This document shows positions 25,046 through 38,988 of a stretch of DNA of 64,000 nt, piece after piece. The notes below the pieces were generated by a model. It had not been told where the DNA came from. It saw nothing but the letters and a program-made list of their open reading frames with translations, and did not search any database. Position numbers and translations under genes: made by a program. The first letter of the stretch is position 1, and each line of letters starts with the position of its first letter. This stretch comes from Centropus unirufus (Eukaryota; Chordata; Aves; Cuculiformes; Centropidae). Location: NCBI GenBank assembly GCA_013397695.1, contig VYZI01000086.1:1891485-1955484 (forward strand), read 5' to 3'.

Positions 25046-28000
25046 TCTTGGCTTCAATAAGATTTTCAACAGCAAAAGGATGGAGAGGCCTGAGCAGCAC
25101 TTTCACAGGCAAAAATGGAATTCAGAGCAGTCCTGATAAAATAAAATAAACCGGGTCTAAAATTAAAACAGTGAAACTCAGGAAAGCAGACATGCAGGGC
25201 AGTATTCATGACGGAAAACTCAGGTATCCAGAAGAACATGCTGGTGAGGTGGATTGGGCTGCTGCACAAACTGGTCTGTGGGTCAGAGCGAAGTGGGGTG
25301 AAAGCATGAATCAACAATGTGATACTGTTGGAAAAAAAGCAAATGTCATTCTGGGACAAGCCAGCAAATGTTGTAAACAATTACTCTGCTCTGCTCCACA
25401 TTGAGGAGCCCTGAGCAGCAGCCCTATGCCCAGATCTTGGCACCAAGCTCTGCAGAGGAAGCAGGCAGATGGGAACACATCAGAAATAGGAGAGGAGCTG
25501 TGAGGGACAAAAATGCATGATTTATGAGGAAAAAGATGAAGAAATAATTCATTTATGCTCAAAAAATGGTTCTGGTGTAAATAATGCTCAGTGAAACATT
25601 AAATGCTGGAATTCACAGTGCTGCTGGCATGGGGTGGCTATGCTGGGGATCTTTGAGGGACTTCACACACAGAATTGGAGAGATGGTCCAAAATGCTTGG
25701 GAATGAGCAGGCTGGCAGGGGCGATGCAGATACACTTGGGCTTGCTTCAGTGCAGGGAATGGTCCCTCTGACCTCCTTGGACACCTGCCCACCCTCCCTG
25801 TCTATGGCTTCACAGTTTCACCCTCTTCTTGACCAAAATCCCAAATAACCAGGGATTCTGAGAACGGAAAAGAGGTGCTTAATAGTGCTGCCGCTTTCCC
25901 ATGCCCTCTTCTGTGTTTGTTTCCCGTGGCTGTACACAATCCCCAGCAAAGAAAAGATTCTGAGTAACTCTGAGAATTCTCCTCCACTGTGTCCAGCGTG
26001 CTAGTCCTGTGAGACAATACCAAAAAATAAACAGCACTGTAGGCTTCCCAGTCAAAGGAATACTCTCCAGCATGAGCATATGTATCCATGAATGACAGAG
26101 ATCAAAAGGAAGAAAAGACAAGCATCTCAGTTATTCTAATTAACACAAATGCTGACTCTCATGAAGTCCTTATCTCCATTGACTGAGGTACAAAAAGGAC
26201 CTCCCCAGGGGTTGGGAGTCTACACAGCTGCTTTGACAGTCCTGGCAACATCACTCTGCTCAAATTCTGGGTTATAAAACATTATAGTTGCTCCAGGCTT
26301 AGTGGGTTTGCTTTGTTGTTGCATTGCAACTATTGGACTTCACAGTACTCTATAGAGAGGAAACACTCAGGGGCCTAATATTCCTCAATTGAAGATCTCG
26401 CCCCATGATATGCATTAATATGCCAGAAAGAAATATGAAGTTGACAGATAAATTCATTTCCCATTATATGAGCCTTCTGTTCCCATATTAGCTCTCAAAT
26501 GCAAGGCTCTCACAGATCAGAAAGTGCTGTCTCTTTCACAACCATGAACATCATAAATCAAAAGACAAAAAGGAAGTGTTACTAAGGTCAACATATATTT
26601 TACCACACAGGTCTTTGAAGGGCAAATAACTAAAAATATGTGATGTACATAAAACATTATTATGTAAAATAGCACGTCTTATGTGCTTTCAATAGCTTTC
26701 TGCATAACCTTAGGACTAGATGGTAAAAGTCTGTTTTATAATGTGTTTTTGGTAAGACCCCATTGAGAGATAGAAGCTTTCCCACCATTAAAAATCTTAG
26801 TTGATTACAACATGGAAGAACTGGTTTACTTGAAGTCTACAAACTTATTCATGCCAGGCAGACCTAGCAGATGCCATGATTCACGCAGCTGTATGGGAGA
26901 TGGGGTTAACACTTCAGAGAAAAATCTTCCCCCAAAGAGATAGAGAAGACTAGTGTTTGCTTGCTTTTTTTTTTTTTTTCCTAGTACAGTATATTTTCCT
27001 AGTACCCTAAAAGGATGAGAAACTAGAGGTCTGCTGTAAAACTGAAAGTTCATGGTAATTTCCCCCCAGTTGCATGTCATTGGTGAATCAGAGTTATACA
27101 AATTAGAAGCAGGTAGCATCATGGTTTCTGTCTGGACAGATTGCTGGCATTTATTGCTATAGATTTTTCCTAGAAAATGATGACACAGGTTGACAAAAAT
27201 GATTCATATCCAGTGCTGCCTAGTTGGACTGGTGAGAAAAATAAGACCTTAAAAAACCCTGACAAAGTGAAAACACACTTGAATGTTCGTATTTTTATGA
27301 TTTAAGCCTGTGCTTTCATGACTGAAAACAGGGTTCCAGATTCACATAAATATTTGTAATGTTTGATTCCAGGCACAATAAGCCATTTTGTTCAGCCTCA
27401 AATTACTTTTTTCACTCTTCTGTTCATCCAAAACTCTTTGAATATTCACATTTTGGGGCAACCTGAAACAAACTGTGTTTTAGTTCTTTCAGTTCTGCCA
27501 ATGAACTGAAGAAAAAACACTTATTAGCCAAGCTCTGTCTGCAGGTCCCATCCTCTGCTTTAATCCTTCAAAGCCCCTTTGTGTTTTCTAGTAATTGTAG
27601 GCATTTCAGGCAGAGCATATGTGTACATTTATCTGTAAAATAAATTCTGGCACAAAGCTTTAGTATGATGGGAAAAGCTTTTTTATTTATGAGCCTGAAA
27701 AGATGCTTTACTTTGTTTTGTTCTTCAGTACCTGACTGAAATTTGGGTGAGATTAATTCAATCAGGTCTTAGGAAGGATGTATTATTTTATTTGATTTAG
27801 GACTATAATTGCTTTAAGTAATGGTAGTATAAGATCAATATTTAAAGATGCATTTTCTATTTCTGCCTGAAATACAAAAATAAGTAAAATCTCATCCTCG
27901 TTGTAGAAGTTTTAGTGATGTTACAGATATTCCTGCCTGTGGAGGGTCAGTTGATTTGAGTCTTTCATGGAGTAGTCATGGAATTACGTTTGTGCTGACA

Positions 28001-31000
28001 GAAGTCAAAACCAAACTTGTCTGTCTCTGCAATAGGAGACACATTGAATTAATACTGGGATTCCAATTCAGCAGGGAAGTTTTGGCCCAGAGTAGAGCAA
28101 ACTACCTGACTAATCGTTTCTTCCCTTCCATCCTCACTGTGGTCACTCTGTGGTTTTTGTAACACCACCACCGCCCCAGCTGTCCATGACCGTAGTACCT
28201 TCCAGGAAAAGAAAATGTAGGCAATTTTTTTAATTCATCAGCACCAGCAGCCACATGAGAACAAAGGCAGTGCCAAGGCTTTGGACCTCAAGAAGATAAT
28301 AAGCCCAGACTTAGCTCACCCAGGTAGGTTACATACTGAGAAGCTAGAGCTTTTTTTGCATCTATGGCTGAGTGAAACAGCAGCCCGTGTGTGTCCCATC
28401 CTCCCCTTGAGTAGCAGCAGCGTCACACCACAGCTCCTCTCGATCCCCCATGTCCAAGCCGATGCTCCAAGGGGCAGAGAGGGAACTGACCAAAGCCAGT
28501 GCAGGGTGCAGTAAAACTTGGACGCGCAGAAAAATGCCTCTAATAAACCAGAGCAAGGATGAAGTTAAAAGAAGAGTTTTGGAGGATGGTTAATGCAAGA
28601 GGAGGAAGGTAAAAGATTAAACAGATATGGTTATGTCTCACCTAGCCTTAGGCCCCTCTAGGGCATATACTTTTCTGCAGGGTATTTTGTATGCAAAAAT
28701 GGAAAACGAAAGATAAGCAGTTTTAAAGCACCGGTGTCTGGCAGCATCTGTGAGGAGACTCTCCATATGGGATGTCCATCCCATCTCGGCAGCTCTGCTG
28801 AGAATGTAGATTCTTTCACTCATCTCTTTCACTAACAGATAAAAATGAGTGCTGAAAAAACATAATGATATCTCCTGAATGGTGATTCTGACATGGAAAA
28901 TACCTGATGTGTGTGTCAGGTATTCCCAGCACAGCCCACATTCCCTGACATAGCTGACAGAAGTAATGGAGCAGATTAAAATGTCATGGCTGAACAAATA
29001 ATATCCAAATACAACTTTTTTCCTTATCTATTTAAAAAGCTGCTTTCATAGATGTTATGTACTCTAACATCCTGCAGACTCATACAGTATGCTTACATGT
29101 TCTGGACAAACATTTTCCTTTCTCTCCATCACAGCTTCAATGGCTGTACGAGAGTATTTGAGAAGCAAGAGTGTATTTCTTTTTAATCTGGTTCTTCCCC
29201 CAGTTTCACTTCAAGGTTCATAGAACTAAAATGTTTGCATTTGTCTTCCAAATACTTCTCCCTGGGCAATATCAACTGCTGAATAAGAGAAGACCTAGTA
29301 TCAGACCTAGACCTATATCAGGTACTTGGTGAATTGAAAGGAAAGTGTTTCAGATGTATGGAGTGCAAAATTTGCATTATGTGTGTTAAAAGTAGGCAAG
29401 GTTGATTCTGGTTTTGTGAAAGCCTGTAGCAAAGCTCTTGCTGTGTTCTGAAGGGCTAAGCTTTCATTCACTTTGTTTTTTTCTAATGAACAGATGGACA
29501 GTGTCACTCTCACAGGCATCTTTCTGTCCTTACTATCTCTAGGAGATATCTCCTATCTCCTAGAACAAGTCCTACAAGCATACTCAAAGTGCTACACTGC
29601 TGGCCACAGAGAGGGAATTCATCTGCCATTCCTTTTGATATGGCACAAAATAAAATAGAATTCTTTTTACTGCCGGAGAATTGTGCTAGCTGCTGAGGGG
29701 TGGCAGAAAAAAAATGCCATATTGCCACTCAACTTAGCAACCCCAACTTTGAACTGATGTAGCAAGCACACAGTGACTTCTTGGAGCAGAACTGCACTAT
29801 CATTTAGCTGGATGAATGCATAAGGCAGAAAAGTTGCTCTTGATTAAAAACAAATATTGAGCATGGCAAGAAAATGAGTAAGGATAAACAGATTAAGTGC
29901 GATATGTCTGAAGGCTTCCCACAGTAAAAAAGCCACATGTGGGAGGCATGAGCCTAAAATTAAACTCCTAACAGTGAGTTAGTTTTTTGAAAGAGGCATC
30001 TGACATGATCAGAACAGGAAAGTCTGAGTAATTGGCTCATCAAGGGAAGTTCTCACCATTTTCCCATGATCTGCACCTTCTTACTTCTGCTGAGCTCATC
30101 CAAGCAGGAAAACACCACTCGGATCAGATCAGACAAGCTGGCTTAAGTGTCCCTGCAGCCCCAGAGGAGTCCCCGCGCAGAGCCAAAGCAGGAAAGCAGC
30201 TGTGGCTGGCCTCAGCTAACCAGGGCCCGTTCGATGCTAATCCAAGCACAGGCAGGCTGGAGCAGGTAGGTATGTTAAAGTCAAGGCAGCCTATAAGTAT
30301 TCCTGTGCTCAGCCATCTAAAGCCCTGCACTACAAGCTCAGATGTCAGAGAAAGAATCCATTTAACAAACAGGCAACATATTTTTTAACAGTCACAAACT
30401 AATTGAAACAAGCAATTGCTTGGAACAACAAACTATTAACTTGGAGCCTTTCTCAAAAACAATGGGCTACCAGTCACTGCCTCTGTGGTTGTAATTATGG
30501 GCTCCAACCTCAACACCCTCTCCAGCAGAAATGCAGAGAGGCATGTTTCTAAGCAACCTAAGTTTTGTTACTGATTTCATTCAGCCCACAAAATTGTTTT
30601 CATTTGAGGCTCCCACTTTTTGTTCATTTGGTGATGTTGCAGCCTCATACTCCACAAAGAGCCTGCACTTCTGACGGGAATGCCAGCTGGGTTTCCCACT
30701 GCTGGGTGGCCAGTGGGGTGGCCAGCATCCGTGGGGGCTGCAACATCTGCCACTCTTTGCCAGGGAGCCAGCATTCCCTCATGCCCTCCCCCAGAGGCTT
30801 CCCCCTTGTCAGCAGATGTGGGGAAGCCTACAGTTGGTGGGAACGCAGCATCTCCCAAGGCTTTATGACAAACTACTTGCACTGCCACTCAAACTATGTT
30901 TTCCAGTAACTGAACGATCAAACAATAATTTCCCCAGACTGAACTCAATAGCTGCGTGTTGCTTCAGCTTGCAAGCTGCTCAGCTCTGCTGCTTTCTTCT

Positions 31001-33579
31001 TGATTCATCTTCATTATAGATCCTATCAATAACAACATTTCTTTTCTTCACTGAGGAAGAAATATACTAGAACCAGTTAAAGTACATTTGTCAATGTACA
31101 AGGAAATCCTGAAGTCTCGGGCTGTCTCCCAAACACTGAAAGTCTGTTTTCTGCTGCCTGCCACCACATCTCAAGGCCTTTGCAGAGGGACTCTGCACAG
31201 TAGCCCAGAGGCTTTTCTTCTCCCTTTGGGCATATGCAAGGAGCGAGAGTGCAAATACTCCCACGCCCACCCTTGCTCCCACAAAGACCTGCTGTGACCA
31301 CAGAAAAAATTCCCACTTAAGCAGATGATACAGGACCTGTACATAACATTTTTTGCAGGACAAATGTCTAAACTAACTCCACTGAGAGAAAAACAGTGGG
31401 GACACCAACCCCATAGGGCCACTATGGCAAAACTTGTCAGCCTTCTGTCACCAAATCCTTTACCAGTTACACAGATTCTCTCTTTTCTAGGGCGGAGACT
31501 TTCTACCTAGGCAGGGTGCAGCACATTGAGCCCATGCCTGGCTGCTGTTTTAGTAGTCCCAAGGTCCAAGCTATGGTGCTCGGAAAAATGATGCACAGCT
31601 CCCTGGTCCACACCCTGCAGCAAATCAGGCTCTGCAGTCAGCTCCCATAAGCGAATGCAGGGAATGGATTTATTACTCAAAGCTATCAGCAATCCCATGT
31701 CAGGCATGAACTTAATAAATGATTGGGCAGAGGAGCTTTTCCTCTTCTCCCTCTGTGGAGGAACTGTCTTCATCCAAATCTGCACTGCTCCAAGACGAAG
31801 TAATTTTGGCTCCATGCATTCTAGATATTTGGGATAACAAATTCAAATGCCTTAGTCTTCCAATGGCAAAACTCTTTAGACCCTTCTTCAAGCTACGGCT
31901 TTGTTTTCACTGTAACTTGTGCTCTGGGTGCTAGCATCTGGTTCAGCACAACGCAGGAGCCGTCCCTACAGGAGGCAAGTTTGCTAAATTAGATGGTGCG
32001 GAAGGGGAAGAAGTGACATTCAACCATTATAAGTACCATTTCCATGCAGTGCCCACACAATTGTTCGCAGGAAGATGTAATTATTACAAAGGATAATGGA
32101 GAAAAATCTGCTAGGTGCTGCATTGTTGCTCACAGGTTGCTCTATGAAGTGGGCTTGAAATACCATGTGCACCCTTGTTTCCTCCCGGGAGTTACAAGAC
32201 AGTTCAGCTTGAGGGTGCACCCAAAGGTTAGTGCACAGGCGGTAGTCTTCTCATGAAGGCCCCAATAATCATTCTGCAAGGTACTTTAGATGCAGTTTTA
32301 AATACTGAGTAAACTATGGATGACATTTTGTTCATATATTTTTTTCTCTTTCTTTTTTTTAACAAGGCAAGGCAAATCATGCCTTCAGAAGCACTAGATA
32401 ATCATAAAGTAGTCAGTGAGTATTACTGACTGGAATAATTATTGGTGAAAAAAACACTAGCCACATGCTTACATCCGTGTAAAATGACTTGAAAATTCCT
32501 TCTTCTCTATTGGCAAAGATTATGGCAATATTTGTTTTTGAAGCCTACAAGGGGAGCTTAATAAAGGATGACTGTTTCCCTAGCTTTGTTGATTAATTAA
32601 CATATTACATAATATATTCAGATACTGTGAATGTCAGTAAACATTCTCATTCAACATCAAACACTTGTCACACCACAGACATAAAATACCACACTGAATT
32701 TCTGAACTTAACACCTAAGAGAGACATTCTGTATAAAATGGCTGTGCTCAACACCACCTGGAGCTGGATACTTGTGCTTCCGTACAAGGGTATCCTTTTA
32801 GGTTTTTAATTTGGGAGCGCTATTAATTTTAGAGATATGCAGATGGGTCATCAAGGAGGCAAGATTTCTTTCATACACCTCTCTTAGTCATATCCATTTA
32901 TTGAGGCTGGCCACAGCAAACAGATTAAGGAAAAGAGCTTCCAAAGATTTAACTGCATCTAGAAACCAGGGGCCCTGGCACGCTCCAAAGCCAAAGGAAG
33001 TATGTCTTTATTACCATCTATGTGTCACATAAGATCTTCTTATATAGGTGAGTGTGCTTTCCTCTTTGCTACATCATAGGTATAGCTGGATAATAAATAG
33101 AGTTACTAGCAATCTGACTCTTTAGCCTGCACTTCCTTAGGGAGAGAGCAGAAGCATGCTACACTGCAAAGTATGCAACCAATGCATTGTAAATATACAT
33201 TACTTGTTGTGTTCTGTCCCAGGCCAAGAGAGCAAGAAATATTTTTCAAAAGTTATCCAGAAACAATTGTTGATTATTGAGGGCATTAACAACAATGAGC
33301 TCTTTTGGAAACATACTAAAAAAAGAAAAAAATACTAAATGGTTCAGACTGATATTTGCTGAAAAATTATTAGCCCAGCTGTGTCAAGTAGTACTCTAAC
33401 CAAAAAAGATGATCTTCTCTCCCCTACCTGTGCTATGATCGCCACTTGGTTTCCCAGTTCTACAGAGCACTTTATAGAGCAACTTATATATAGCATTTAT
33501 GGAGCAAAGAATCCATCTCCATCCAAAACTTGGGTTTGAGTTGGCTAGTGTGAGGATGTCTAATATCAATTTACCTCAC
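25046..33579. other. Non-coding stretch, no gene recognised
   Basis: There are scattered T and A runs (15 T at 26965-26979) and a palindrome at 29540-29555. Frames up to about 119 codons carry no recognisable domain. No repeat family was identified with confidence. Confidence 0.5.
29540..29555. repeat. 16-bp perfect palindrome
   Basis: TAGGAGATATCTCCTA is its own reverse complement, and the ATCTCCTA half is repeated directly just after it. This is probably a local duplication. Confidence 0.8.
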
Positions 33580-34100
33580 TCGTCTTAATCACAGTGGTCG
33601 GCCAAAATTTGTAATCCAGAATATTGTGTCAAATTAAGACGATGATAAAGCCAGTCGATTTACTGATGGCAAATTTATTTATTAAATTAGGCCAACCTCT
33701 GCCCCACTCAAGACACTGAAGTATAAAGTACTGTTCTCCTAAAGACAGGAATAATCAACATCAAGAATGGCAGCCGAGCTGCGCTACCACTCCATCCAAG
33801 TAATCTCTTTCCATGTTGTTCTCATGATGGTCTGTCCCATAAACCTCAGTTCTCCCCAAAGAGCCCATCTATCCATAAAGTTCAAATTCTTGAGCTAGCT
33901 GTGGCGCCACTGAGTGTCATAATAATCATATGTGCTTCATTACAGGAGCATTAATGAAAACTGAAAGAGAAAATTCTTCTTCCAGCAGAACAAGACCACC
34001 TCTTATCAATATGCTCTTAACCAAAGCTGTCCTCTGGGGAAGGTCCTCTTTCCCAGTCTGATGTCTCCTGCTATGGGATAGCTATAAGATTTTATGACCA
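33580..34100 (-). mobile_element. Possible LTR of an endogenous retrovirus, minus strand
   Basis: Read on the minus strand, the block has a TATA-like CTTTATAC near 33725 and, about 50 bp on, overlapping AATAAA signals (AATAAATAAATT near 33676-33687). A U5-like segment follows that folds: TCGTCTTAAT at 33580-33589 pairs exactly with ATTAAGACGA at 33633-33642. TATA box, short R, polyadenylation signal and a structured end together resemble an LTR. Neither edge, target duplication nor any internal retroviral gene was found, so this is tentative. Confidence 0.3.
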
Positions 34101-35829
34101 GCTAATGCAGTCCAGGATGGTAAATGCCCATATTCCTAGCTTTCCCACCATTTCTTTTCTCTGTCCTAAGGAACGGATCATGGACAAATCCCATTGACGT
34201 AAATGCTGTGGGCCAGCAAGAATGTTTGCCACCAGGCCATGCTCTGGAATGACAAGTATGCAAGAATTAACATCTATAACTCTCCATAAACATTGGGGTT
34301 AATCTCCAGGGTTTACAAGACTCTTTAAATGTGTTTTAATAGGACAATACGCTTTACACAGGGCCCATCCAACACTTCACATATCAGCAAAGTTTACAGG
34401 AAGGTAAACTGAGCTGGGGTAATGGTTCAGATGTACAGCCAGAGCTCTAATGACAATGCCAAAGTCAAAGTAATAAATGGATTTGCAAGTATAATATCTT
34501 CCCAAATGGCTGAAGAGCATTTAGAGTCTGGCAGGACAGTTGGAAAGGAAGGGCTGAGAGAACTGCATTGTTCAGACTCTGAAATCTCAAGAAATGGATA
34601 AAATCCCTTCACTTTCAGTGCGAAACAGTCGTCTGGCTTAGACATGCACTCTGTCTGACTCATCCATTTGGGCAAGACTCTGCTCCTTGGGCAGTCCTGC
34701 TGAGAGGACCAGCACTGCCCACAGAGTAAGTGCTGCTGAGAATGAGTAATGATGGTTAATTAAAGCTAAGGACTGTGTGGACACCTTCTCTTGGAAAAGA
34801 AGACAGGCCCCAGACAAACCCGCTCTTCTCCACTGATGACAAATCTTCCTAAAGCCAAATGAGATGAAACCTGCTCTGGGTTTATTCGAGTCTTGGATTT
34901 CTACCAGAGGTGGTAGAATCCACCTCTGTGGTCAGAGCAAGCCATCAGCCCCAGTGCATCCTAGCTTCATTTTGGAGAATGATTTTTAAGACAACTGGCC
35001 TCAGCCCCAACATTATCATCCAACAAACACCTACAAAAAGCAGAATAAGAGCTGACAACAGGTGGTTGGTTTGTTTCAAATTAACTTTGTCTTTCTGCGA
35101 TTTTCACTCAGAAAAGAATATAAGCAAAGAAATAAAGCTGGGACTATCAAGAATTGACACACTTCTGTTATACCAATATGAAAACCAGCCAGACTATTTC
35201 AATAAACGTAATGAATGAATTATGCATTCAAAGAAGAAAGGCCTCATGTTTCACTTTTTTATCCTCATCCTAATTAACACAGAACATTGGCCCAACCTAA
35301 ACTCTCCATGCCTCTGTAAAGACCTGAGAGGACTTTCTGGATGAAGCCAGACAATACCTTAGCTGCATTTGCTCTTGTCTCTGTTTATCACTTGGCAACT
35401 CCCCATCAGAGTAGGGGTAGATCGGAAGCAAAAGGACAATTCCCTTATTATAATAATTCAATTTGCACTGATTCAGGCTGTCTCCTGTGCTATATGAGAA
35501 ACAGCTAGAAACTTTATTTCATAAGCAAAATTATCACTGGCTATTTTAAAAAGCCCAAAGCATCTATCATTACATTGGGTTCAGCTGGCTCCGTTCTCTG
35601 GTGTAGGGGCTGCAGCATGCTGGGGAGCCTCCATCTGGGGATGTTAGCTCCCTGGTAACTTTGTGGTGAAGTAACCTTCATTGCACAGGGGAGAAAAGAG
35701 GTGACAAGGAAGAGATGATCCAACCATTCTTCTAAAAACAAATCTGAAAGTTCAATAGAAACATCTTTGTAAGCTAAGAGAAGACATTCTGTAATTGCTT
35801 ATATAGTGAATGGGAACAATTTTTGCTCC
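34101..35829. other. Non-coding stretch, nothing recognised
   Basis: No gene, RNA or named repeat was seen; frames reach about 102 codons without domain or splice support. Confidence 0.5.
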
Positions 35830-38380
35830 TGGAGAAAGACAAATTTGACCTGGTCACTATGGCTGAAAACTGGCAGGAAGATTCCCATGGATGGAATGTT
35901 TAAATCAATCTTTATTGGGTATTTCAGGAGGATCAGCTGAGCAAAAGCTAAGGAGGACTTGCACTATTTCTGTAAAGGGTTTTGGCCAGCTTCCAAATTT
36001 TTAGCAATTCAGGAAATGATGTTCTCATATTTTTATGGATTAGTTTCCTCAGAACTGGTGCCTGAAATGGTTACAACTAGCATCAACTCCAAAGCCAACA
36101 GGGAAGAGTGTATTTATCTCCTTGAATTAGGAAACACAGGGACAAAAAACTGCATTGTCATGAGTGCTGCAGTTTCTGTAGTGCAAGTGAGTCCTTCTAA
36201 TGCATTTAGCCACACATTTACGGTATGTCCAGGCATACAGAAAACAGCATAACTTAAATACATGCAGTGTATGACACATGGTGTGGAAAAACTGGTGTTT
36301 TACAATTTACAATCTCCTAGATATTTGCCTTCATGAGTTACCAGCAGATCAGACAGTAAAATGTAGCAGCTGCGTAGAAACAAACCATCATGGTTGGATC
36401 ATATTTGTTGGGATCATCATCAAATAGCTCCAGCCAGCATTGGGTATTTTGAAAAGCCTGACTTCAGAAAACTTAAAAAAATATGACAAAGAACAATTTA
36501 AAGAGAAAAACCTGAATGACTGACCATCCCTTAATGACAGCAAATCAGTCACAACTAAGATGAATGAATCCTGATTTGTGAGGAATGTCTTTCACCACTA
36601 AGTGACTACTGGTGTCTGATAAAGATTGAGCTTGGTCAAAGCTTTGCTTATTGCTGGCTATGCATAAGGGATCTCTCTGGGTAGGTCCTCTTCATCTAGT
36701 AAACTGAGAATCTGTACTAAAGACCTAGTTTCAGAGAAATCACTAATCAAAAAGAGTAAATTGGCAGTAATTAATACAGATTACAGGTTGCAAATTACAG
36801 AAATATGGTAAGAAAAGCGCACAAGTAGGCATCTATAGTCAGCAGGAGTTTTAAAAGTATGTTAGCCACAAATGAGATTATCAAACAGGTATCACATTGC
36901 TTCTAAATGGACATGAGAAGATTGCAAGTAATAAACCCAAAGAAGCAAAAATGTTGAGCAAGTATTTCCCACTCATATTCTGGGAAAGCCAGATAATGGA
37001 TTGCATCTTATGCAAAAAAAACCAAAAACAACAACAACAAAAAACCCAACCCTTTCTTTTGTAACAATAATTTCTAAACTTAGAAATTTTTAATTGGCAG
37101 TTCTTGAATAATTTGCATCCAAGAAGCAAAGCTGTTCACTGAACCCCTGCTGCTGGTTTGGAAAAAGTCTTGGAACAATAGAGAAGTTAGAGATGTGAAG
37201 GAAAGATAATGTTATGCCAACACTTAAACAGAGTAACTAAACATGAATAAATACAGGCTTGTAAGCCTGACATCAATCTGAACAAAATAATAGAATGGCT
37301 ATGTGGGTACTGTATTAAGAATTAAGGAGGAAAATAGAATTACATGGAAATTATAATGAATTTATTAAAAACAGATCCTTTCCAAATAATTTTAAAACGT
37401 TGGAACGTGTACAAGTTTAATTGGTAAATGTAGTAGTGTTAATGCATATTACACTGCTTGACTACTTTACCGATAGGCTCTCAAATAACACTGTCTTTGG
37501 GGAACTGGCCAATCTCATGACCTGGTTTCCAAGCACTTTCCTCTTTAACAACTGTTCCCTACTGATGGAGCTGGCAAATGAGAGCAAGTCTGGGAGAGAC
37601 TGGTGAAAGGCAAAGATGTTGCACTTGATCTGAGAGACAAATCCAGTTCACTTCATAACTCTGACACAGCACAAGCAAGGGGCAGCTAAAGAAGCCAGAC
37701 TTACCAAGTGAGGAGACTTGTGATTCCACAAAAATTTCCAAATCCTGGTAGAAAGTCAGCTGAACTCAAGTTCAGTGTCTAAAAGAGGCCAAGACAGCCT
37801 TTGGCTGTGCAAAGCAGGGTCCATTAAGGAGCAAGGTGTCCTCTGTGTTTCATGATGGTGCGACACTTTCAGAAAAAGGGGCCTGAAAAAAAATATAATG
37901 AGAGGATTCAGGAAACAACACGCTTGATTAGAGGATAGGAAAACATGCCTTATTCTGAGGGATTCAAGAGCTCAATTTATGTGACATGTCCAAAGGAAGG
38001 CCCAAGGATGACTAGATACTCATGAGTTATGGCTGAACAGACAACAGAGCTTTCACTAAAGATGTGTTGCTTCACTTGCTGGGGAAACGTTTAAAAAATC
38101 TCATGGTCTGATGCTGAAGTTAGAGTTATTCTGGCAGAAATAAGACACTGTTTCAGAGGAAAGTATAATTAACTGACAGAACTGCTCATCAATAGGCTCC
38201 TTGTTATTGATCAGTTCCTAATAAGGCTTGAAGGTTTCCCTAGAAAAAAACAAAAAGCTACTATAAAACATTGAAATCAGGAAATTGCAAGAAGGAAGAA
38301 ACCAAGTTAGGTGCCTTGGGTTGTGTTACGCTGCAGATATGTCTAGAAAACCCTTAGGTCTATTCTAACCTTCAAAAATC
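35830..38380 (+). mobile_element. Long eroded CR1 LINE, plus strand (ORF2 to 3' end)
   Basis: Successive landmarks of a CR1 ORF2 appear in order on the plus strand. At 35832 the endonuclease start reads EKDKFDLVTMAENW with a following SHGWNV, like the CR1 'FD.V...ETW...SHDWNV' region, and then an FRR-like segment. At 36456-36480 comes the linker PDFRKLKK. At about 37190-37290 is the entry to the RT domain (TTATGCCAACACTTAAACAG, then the GTAAGCCTGACATCAATC block). At 37571-37585 ELANES stands where the FADDT catalytic box of CR1 RT belongs. At 37940-37980 is the GGAAAACATGCCTTATTCTG block. At 38320-38375 lies the CR1 3' tail (GTTGTGTTACGCTGCAG, then CTAACCTTCAAAAATC). Spacing of these points matches one element of about 2.5 kb. 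Many stops and indels, and the lost Asp pair, make it dead. Two independent CR1 pieces cannot be fully excluded for the poorly matching 35.95-37.19 kb part. Confidence 0.7.
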
Positions 38381-38703
38381 AAAAAAATAGACAGTCAATG
38401 ATGATAAACACTTTTGGTGAGTCTGTCGTCCAGCAGACTGTCTCACCAGAGACAACCAGGAATACCTTTCTTTACACAATGGAGTGCTCAAACATTCCCA
38501 GAGCTGCTGTTTGCTCTTTACCAGCTACATGCCCTTACAGACAGACAAAATAAATTGCCCAGGCTGGTGCAGCAACCGTGTTTTGTCACTGTCAAGCTTT
38601 ACGGAGGTATGAGAGTATGGCAGTTTCCCCATGCTAATAAGACTTAGAGTTCTTGCAATTTAGTAAACATTTAATAGCAAGGAAGCTAGACAATCAAAAT
38701 CAT

Positions 38704-38988
38704 TTATCCCATTTCTTCATATTCTTCAGCTCCTTTTGTGTCCTCATACAAATCCTTGCCCACTGATTTTATGAAGAAGCTGCATGCGTCTCTTGATGAT
38801 TATCAGCTGAAAAGATGATTTGACAGGAAGGACCTCTGTGAGCAGATCTGCTGCACTTGGTGATAAAGTTTCCATTTGCAGGACTTCATCTTTAAGTTCA
38901 CATGGCCCTGCAGACCATCAGTTTCACCAAGTATGAAGTCTTCAATCACAACCCAAGCAATATCATCATGGTTTTTCTCCTTTTCCCA
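38704..38988 (-). other. Decayed open frame, identity unknown
   Basis: On the minus strand, 61 open codons (from 38988 down to 38806; includes DDIAWVVIEDFILGETDG) are followed by adjacent TGA and TAA codons. The same frame then stays open to a TAA at 38704-38706 (includes GKDLYEDTKGAEEYEEMG). The mixed, non-repetitive composition looks more like protein than most frames here. I recognise no family and see no start codon near the front, so it may be a retropseudogene, an old transposon piece or chance. Confidence 0.2.
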
